This document shows, in pieces, positions 6,084-8,352 of a DNA stretch of 8,352 bases. The number at the start of each line of letters is the position of its first letter. Position 1 is the stretch's first letter. This DNA comes from Thermodesulfobacteriota bacterium (GTDB taxonomy: Bacteria; Desulfobacterota; Desulfocorpusculales; Desulfocorpusculum). The notes under the pieces were generated by a model, which did not search any database, was not told where the DNA came from, and saw only the letters and a program-made list of their open reading frames with translations. Both the position numbers and the translations under genes were made by a program. The stretch spans positions 1-8,352 of the forward strand of contig JAPWUY010000056.1 of the NCBI GenBank assembly GCA_028275295.1, given 5' to 3'.

Positions 6084-7103
6084 TTAACCCAAGGCCTCAT
6101 GGGATGGGCCCATTCCCCGTCCCCTTCCAACCCCCATGTTCCTCTCGAGCCAAGGAGCTGGGTCCAACCCGAGGTCCCTCAAGACCATCTCCATGTCCCC
6201 TGGGATGGGCACTTGAAACCAGAGTCTCTCCCCGGAAGATGGATGCTCAATGGAGATCCTCCATGCGTGGAGGAGCTGTCTTTTCACCCTCATGAGGAGA
6301 TTCTTCTGGGGATCCGGGGAGAGGTCCTTCAATCTCCTTTTCCCACCGTAGAGAGGATCGCCTACCACGGGGTGGCCAATGGAGGCCATGTGGACCCTTA
6401 TCTGATGCGTCCTCCCAGTCTCCGGGATCACTTTCAGCCAGCTTGTAGTGCCGAGCCAGGCCAGAAGCTCCCACCTGCTCACTGCCTCCTTGGGCTTCCT
6501 TGGCCTCGTGGATATCCTCTTGGGGTCCTTCCTGTCCCTGCCCAGTGGGGTTTCCACAGTTCCGCTCCTCTGGCTCATCCTCCCATGGACAAGGGCCAAG
6601 TACTCCTTGTGGACCCTCCTCTGGGAGAATTGGCGGGATAGGGCATCGTGAGCCATCTGGGTCTTGGCAACCACCATCACCCCTGAGGTGTCCTTGTCCA
6701 GTCTGTGGACAAGTCCAGCCCTCGCCTCTCCTCCCACACCACCTATCTTGGGGCAATGGGCCAGAAGGCCATGGACCAAGGTGGCCGAGAAGTGTCCTGC
6801 CCCTGGCTGGACCACAAGCCCTGCTGGTTTGGACAGTACGAGGATCTCCTCGTCCTCGTACACGATGTCGAGCTCCATGGGCTGAGGCACGAGCCTGGGC
6901 GGAGCGGCTTCCACCAAGGACACCTGGAGCCTGTCGCCCCTTTTGAGCCTCGCAGAGGCCTTTCCGGGCCTTGCGTTCAATTGCACGAGCCCTTCCTGGA
7001 TCATGTTCTTTGCCTGGGAACGAGAGATCCCGAGCCTCTTGGAGAGGAAGACATCGAGCCTCTCCTCCAGGTCATCGGAAACCTGAATTTCCAACACCTT
7101 CAA
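6084..7103 (-). CDS. rluD: RluD-type ribosomal large subunit pseudouridine synthase (RluA family)
   Basis: 339 residues, normal for RluD. An N-terminal S4 RNA-binding domain (about 13-65, LDVFLSKRLGISRSQAKNMI) is followed by the catalytic domain. The signature HRLDKDTSG is at 133-141, with Asp136 the expected nucleophile. ETGRTHQIRVHMASIGHPVVGDPLYGG (228-254 in parts) and the C-terminal LHAWRISIEHP agree with the family. RluD isomerises three uridines in helix 69 of 23S rRNA; a related RluA-family specificity is possible, since closely similar members differ in target. The tail after about 320 is glycine- and arginine-rich. The start is taken as TTG at 7103, which overlaps the selA stop as TTGA and has GAGG 6 bases upstream; the GTG two codons on is the alternative. 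It is co-transcribed with selA. Confidence 0.92.
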   Translation of the reverse strand: MKVLEIQVSDDLEERLDVFLSKRLGISRSQAKNMIQEGLVQLNARPGKASARLKRGDRLQVSLVEAAPPRLVPQPMELDIVYEDEEILVLSKPAGLVVQPGAGHFSATLVHGLLAHCPKIGGVGGEARAGLVHRLDKDTSGVMVVAKTQMAHDALSRQFSQRRVHKEYLALVHGRMSQRSGTVETPLGRDRKDPKRISTRPRKPKEAVSRWELLAWLGTTSWLKVIPETGRTHQIRVHMASIGHPVVGDPLYGGKRRLKDLSPDPQKNLLMRVKRQLLHAWRISIEHPSSGERLWFQVPIPGDMEMVLRDLGLDPAPWLERNMGVGRGRGMGPSHEALG

Positions 7104-8352
7104 ATTCGACCTCTAGCCTCCTCACCCATTGCGATGCTTCCCAGTGCCTTTGCCACAATGGGGATATCCCCTTTCTCCATGGTTCTCACATCCAGGATCA
7201 CCTCGTCCTGGAAGACCCTAGCGATTATGGGAGGATCCCACCCTCTCAAGGCCTTTGCGATCTCATGGGCCCCCATCTCCTCTGATTTCAATGCCACAAC
7301 CCATGTGGGAAGTTTGGCGAGGGGCATAGCACCACCTCCCACCTTGGAGTGATCCTCCCTCAGCCCTGCAGAGATTCCGGGAGCCTCTTTTCTGATGGAG
7401 CGGACCAATGCTCGGGCCTTGGACTTCAGCTCCCCGGATTGGGCGCGTATCATTCTCAGGGTGGGGATGGAATCCATGGCCTCTCGAGGCTCCCAATAGA
7501 GCTCCAGTGTGGCTACCATGGCAGCGAGGGTGAGCTTGTCTATCCTAACAGCCCTGGCTAGGGGATGGGCCTTGATGAGGTCCAGGAGATCCTTTCTCCC
7601 CAAGATTATTCCAGCCTGAGGCCCCCCAAGGAGCTTGTCCCCACTGAAAGTGACTATATCGGCACCCTTCTCCAGGGCTTCTTGAACAGTGGGCTCCCCT
7701 TCGTCCACATAGGTCCTGAGATCCACGAGGCATCCGCTACCCAGATCGTACATGACGGGTATCGAGGCCCTTCTCCCTATCTCGACCAGCTCCTCCAGGC
7801 TGACCTCTTGGCTGAATCCCACGATTCGGTAATTGCTCGTGTGGACCTTGAGAAGGAGCGCTGTTCGTTCTGTTAAGGCCCTCTCATAGTCCCTGGGACG
7901 GGTCTTGTTGGTCGTGCCAACCTCCACGAGGTGCGCCCCGCTTTGGGCCATGACCTCTGGCATGCGAAAGGAACCCCCAATTTCCACGAGTTCCCCCCTG
8001 GAGACGATCACCTCCCTTCCCTTGGCAAGGGCACTGAGGCTGAGGAGCACAGCTGCGGCATTGTTGTTCACTATCGCCGCTGCCTCTGCCCCGGTAAGGC
8101 GCCTCAAGAGACCCTCTATGTGAGACTGTCTTGAGCCCCTTTTCCCCTCCCTCAGATCATACTCCAGATCAGAGTACCTCGAGGCTATTTTCCCGATTGC
8201 CTCCACCGCATGAGGGGCGAGGGGGGATCTCCCCAAGTTCGTGTGGACTATGACCCCAGTCGCGTTTATGAGGGGCCTGAGCCCCCAGGAGACGGTCCTC
8301 GACACTTCCCCCGAAAGCCTCTCCAACCACTGGGCCCTTGACCTGGGGAGGG
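7100..8352 (-). CDS. selA: L-seryl-tRNA(Sec) selenium transferase SelA, 5' end outside window
   Basis: PLP enzyme that converts seryl-tRNA(Sec) to selenocysteyl-tRNA(Sec) with selenophosphate. About 417 residues are visible, against roughly 460 in the family, so only a short N-terminal segment is missing. The frame stays open past the TTG at 8326 to the right edge (LPRSRAQW before it), and that TTG is probably an internal leucine, not the start. Counting from it: LRPLINATGVIVHTNLGR (16-33), VNNNAAAVLL (86-95), GELVEIGGSFRMP (111-123), VGTTNKT, KVHTSNY (160-166), MYDLGSG, and the PLP lysine Lys231 in FSGDKLLGGPQAG (227-239). No motif is disrupted. The stop overlaps the rluD start by 4 bases. 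Its presence predicts selenoproteins, selB, selC and selD elsewhere; none is in this window. Confidence 0.96.
   Translation of the reverse strand, partial: LPRSRAQWLERLSGEVSRTVSWGLRPLINATGVIVHTNLGRSPLAPHAVEAIGKIASRYSDLEYDLREGKRGSRQSHIEGLLRRLTGAEAAAIVNNNAAAVLLSLSALAKGREVIVSRGELVEIGGSFRMPEVMAQSGAHLVEVGTTNKTRPRDYERALTERTALLLKVHTSNYRIVGFSQEVSLEELVEIGRRASIPVMYDLGSGCLVDLRTYVDEGEPTVQEALEKGADIVTFSGDKLLGGPQAGIILGRKDLLDLIKAHPLARAVRIDKLTLAAMVATLELYWEPREAMDSIPTLRMIRAQSGELKSKARALVRSIRKEAPGISAGLREDHSKVGGGAMPLAKLPTWVVALKSEEMGAHEIAKALRGWDPPIIARVFQDEVILDVRTMEKGDIPIVAKALGSIAMGEEARGRI
7110..7113 (-). promoter_or_regulatory. Ribosome binding site supporting the TTG start of rluD
   Basis: GAGG on the minus strand, 6 bases before the TTG at 7103, inside the end of selA. 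A fuller AGGAGG lies at 7122-7117 but 13 bases away, which is long for this start. Confidence 0.4.

Noticed and set aside
1..8352. CRISPR arrays, insertion sequences, integrase or attachment sites at the tRNA.
   Set aside because: No regularly spaced repeats, no transposase or integrase motifs, and no partial duplicate of the tRNA 3' end were seen; the genes look like ordinary chromosomal DNA.

Overview
This window looks like a piece of chromosome from a strictly anaerobic bacterium of moderately high GC. It uses selenium (selA) and has tungsten or molybdenum enzymes: an aldehyde:ferredoxin oxidoreductase start plus two moeA genes. The gene mix and protein style suggest a Desulfobacterota-like (deltaproteobacterial) lineage. 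The many AGG arginine codons would fit a thermophilic relative. Both statements are inference; no taxonomic marker was tested.

Every gene I can support lies on the minus strand, so transcription runs from high to low coordinates. From right to left: selA (5' end beyond the right edge) overlaps an RluD-type pseudouridine synthase gene by 4 bases. Then comes a tRNA-Ser(GCU) with a clear sigma-70-type promoter. Next is a tight three-gene block joined by stop/start overlaps: an HExxH protein of unknown function, a stand-alone moeA, and a moeA fused to a periplasmic-binding-protein-like domain. After about 250 bp containing a strong promoter comes clpX, which has no clpP or tig beside it. After a further 482 bp of non-coding, hairpin-rich DNA, the first 37 codons of a tungsten-type aldehyde:ferredoxin oxidoreductase run off the left edge.

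The functional thread is trace-element cofactors. The two MoeA proteins would insert Mo or W into molybdopterin, and the fused binding-protein domain may supply or sense the oxyanion. The AOR is a likely client, and SelA makes Sec-tRNA for selenoproteins that are often Mo/W enzymes too. RluD, tRNA-Ser and ClpX are housekeeping genes around this theme. This ClpX, however, has a remodelled loop where the substrate-gripping RKH motif normally sits.

The points most worth a second look are the ClpX loop change, the divergent MoeA-binding-protein fusion beside a normal MoeA, the coupled HExxH protein, and the aor leader. The leader holds six GGGCTC/GAGCCC hexamers, two related terminator-like hairpins and a stem-loop just before the ribosome binding site. 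I found no CRISPR array, insertion sequence or integrase, and no real plus-strand gene.
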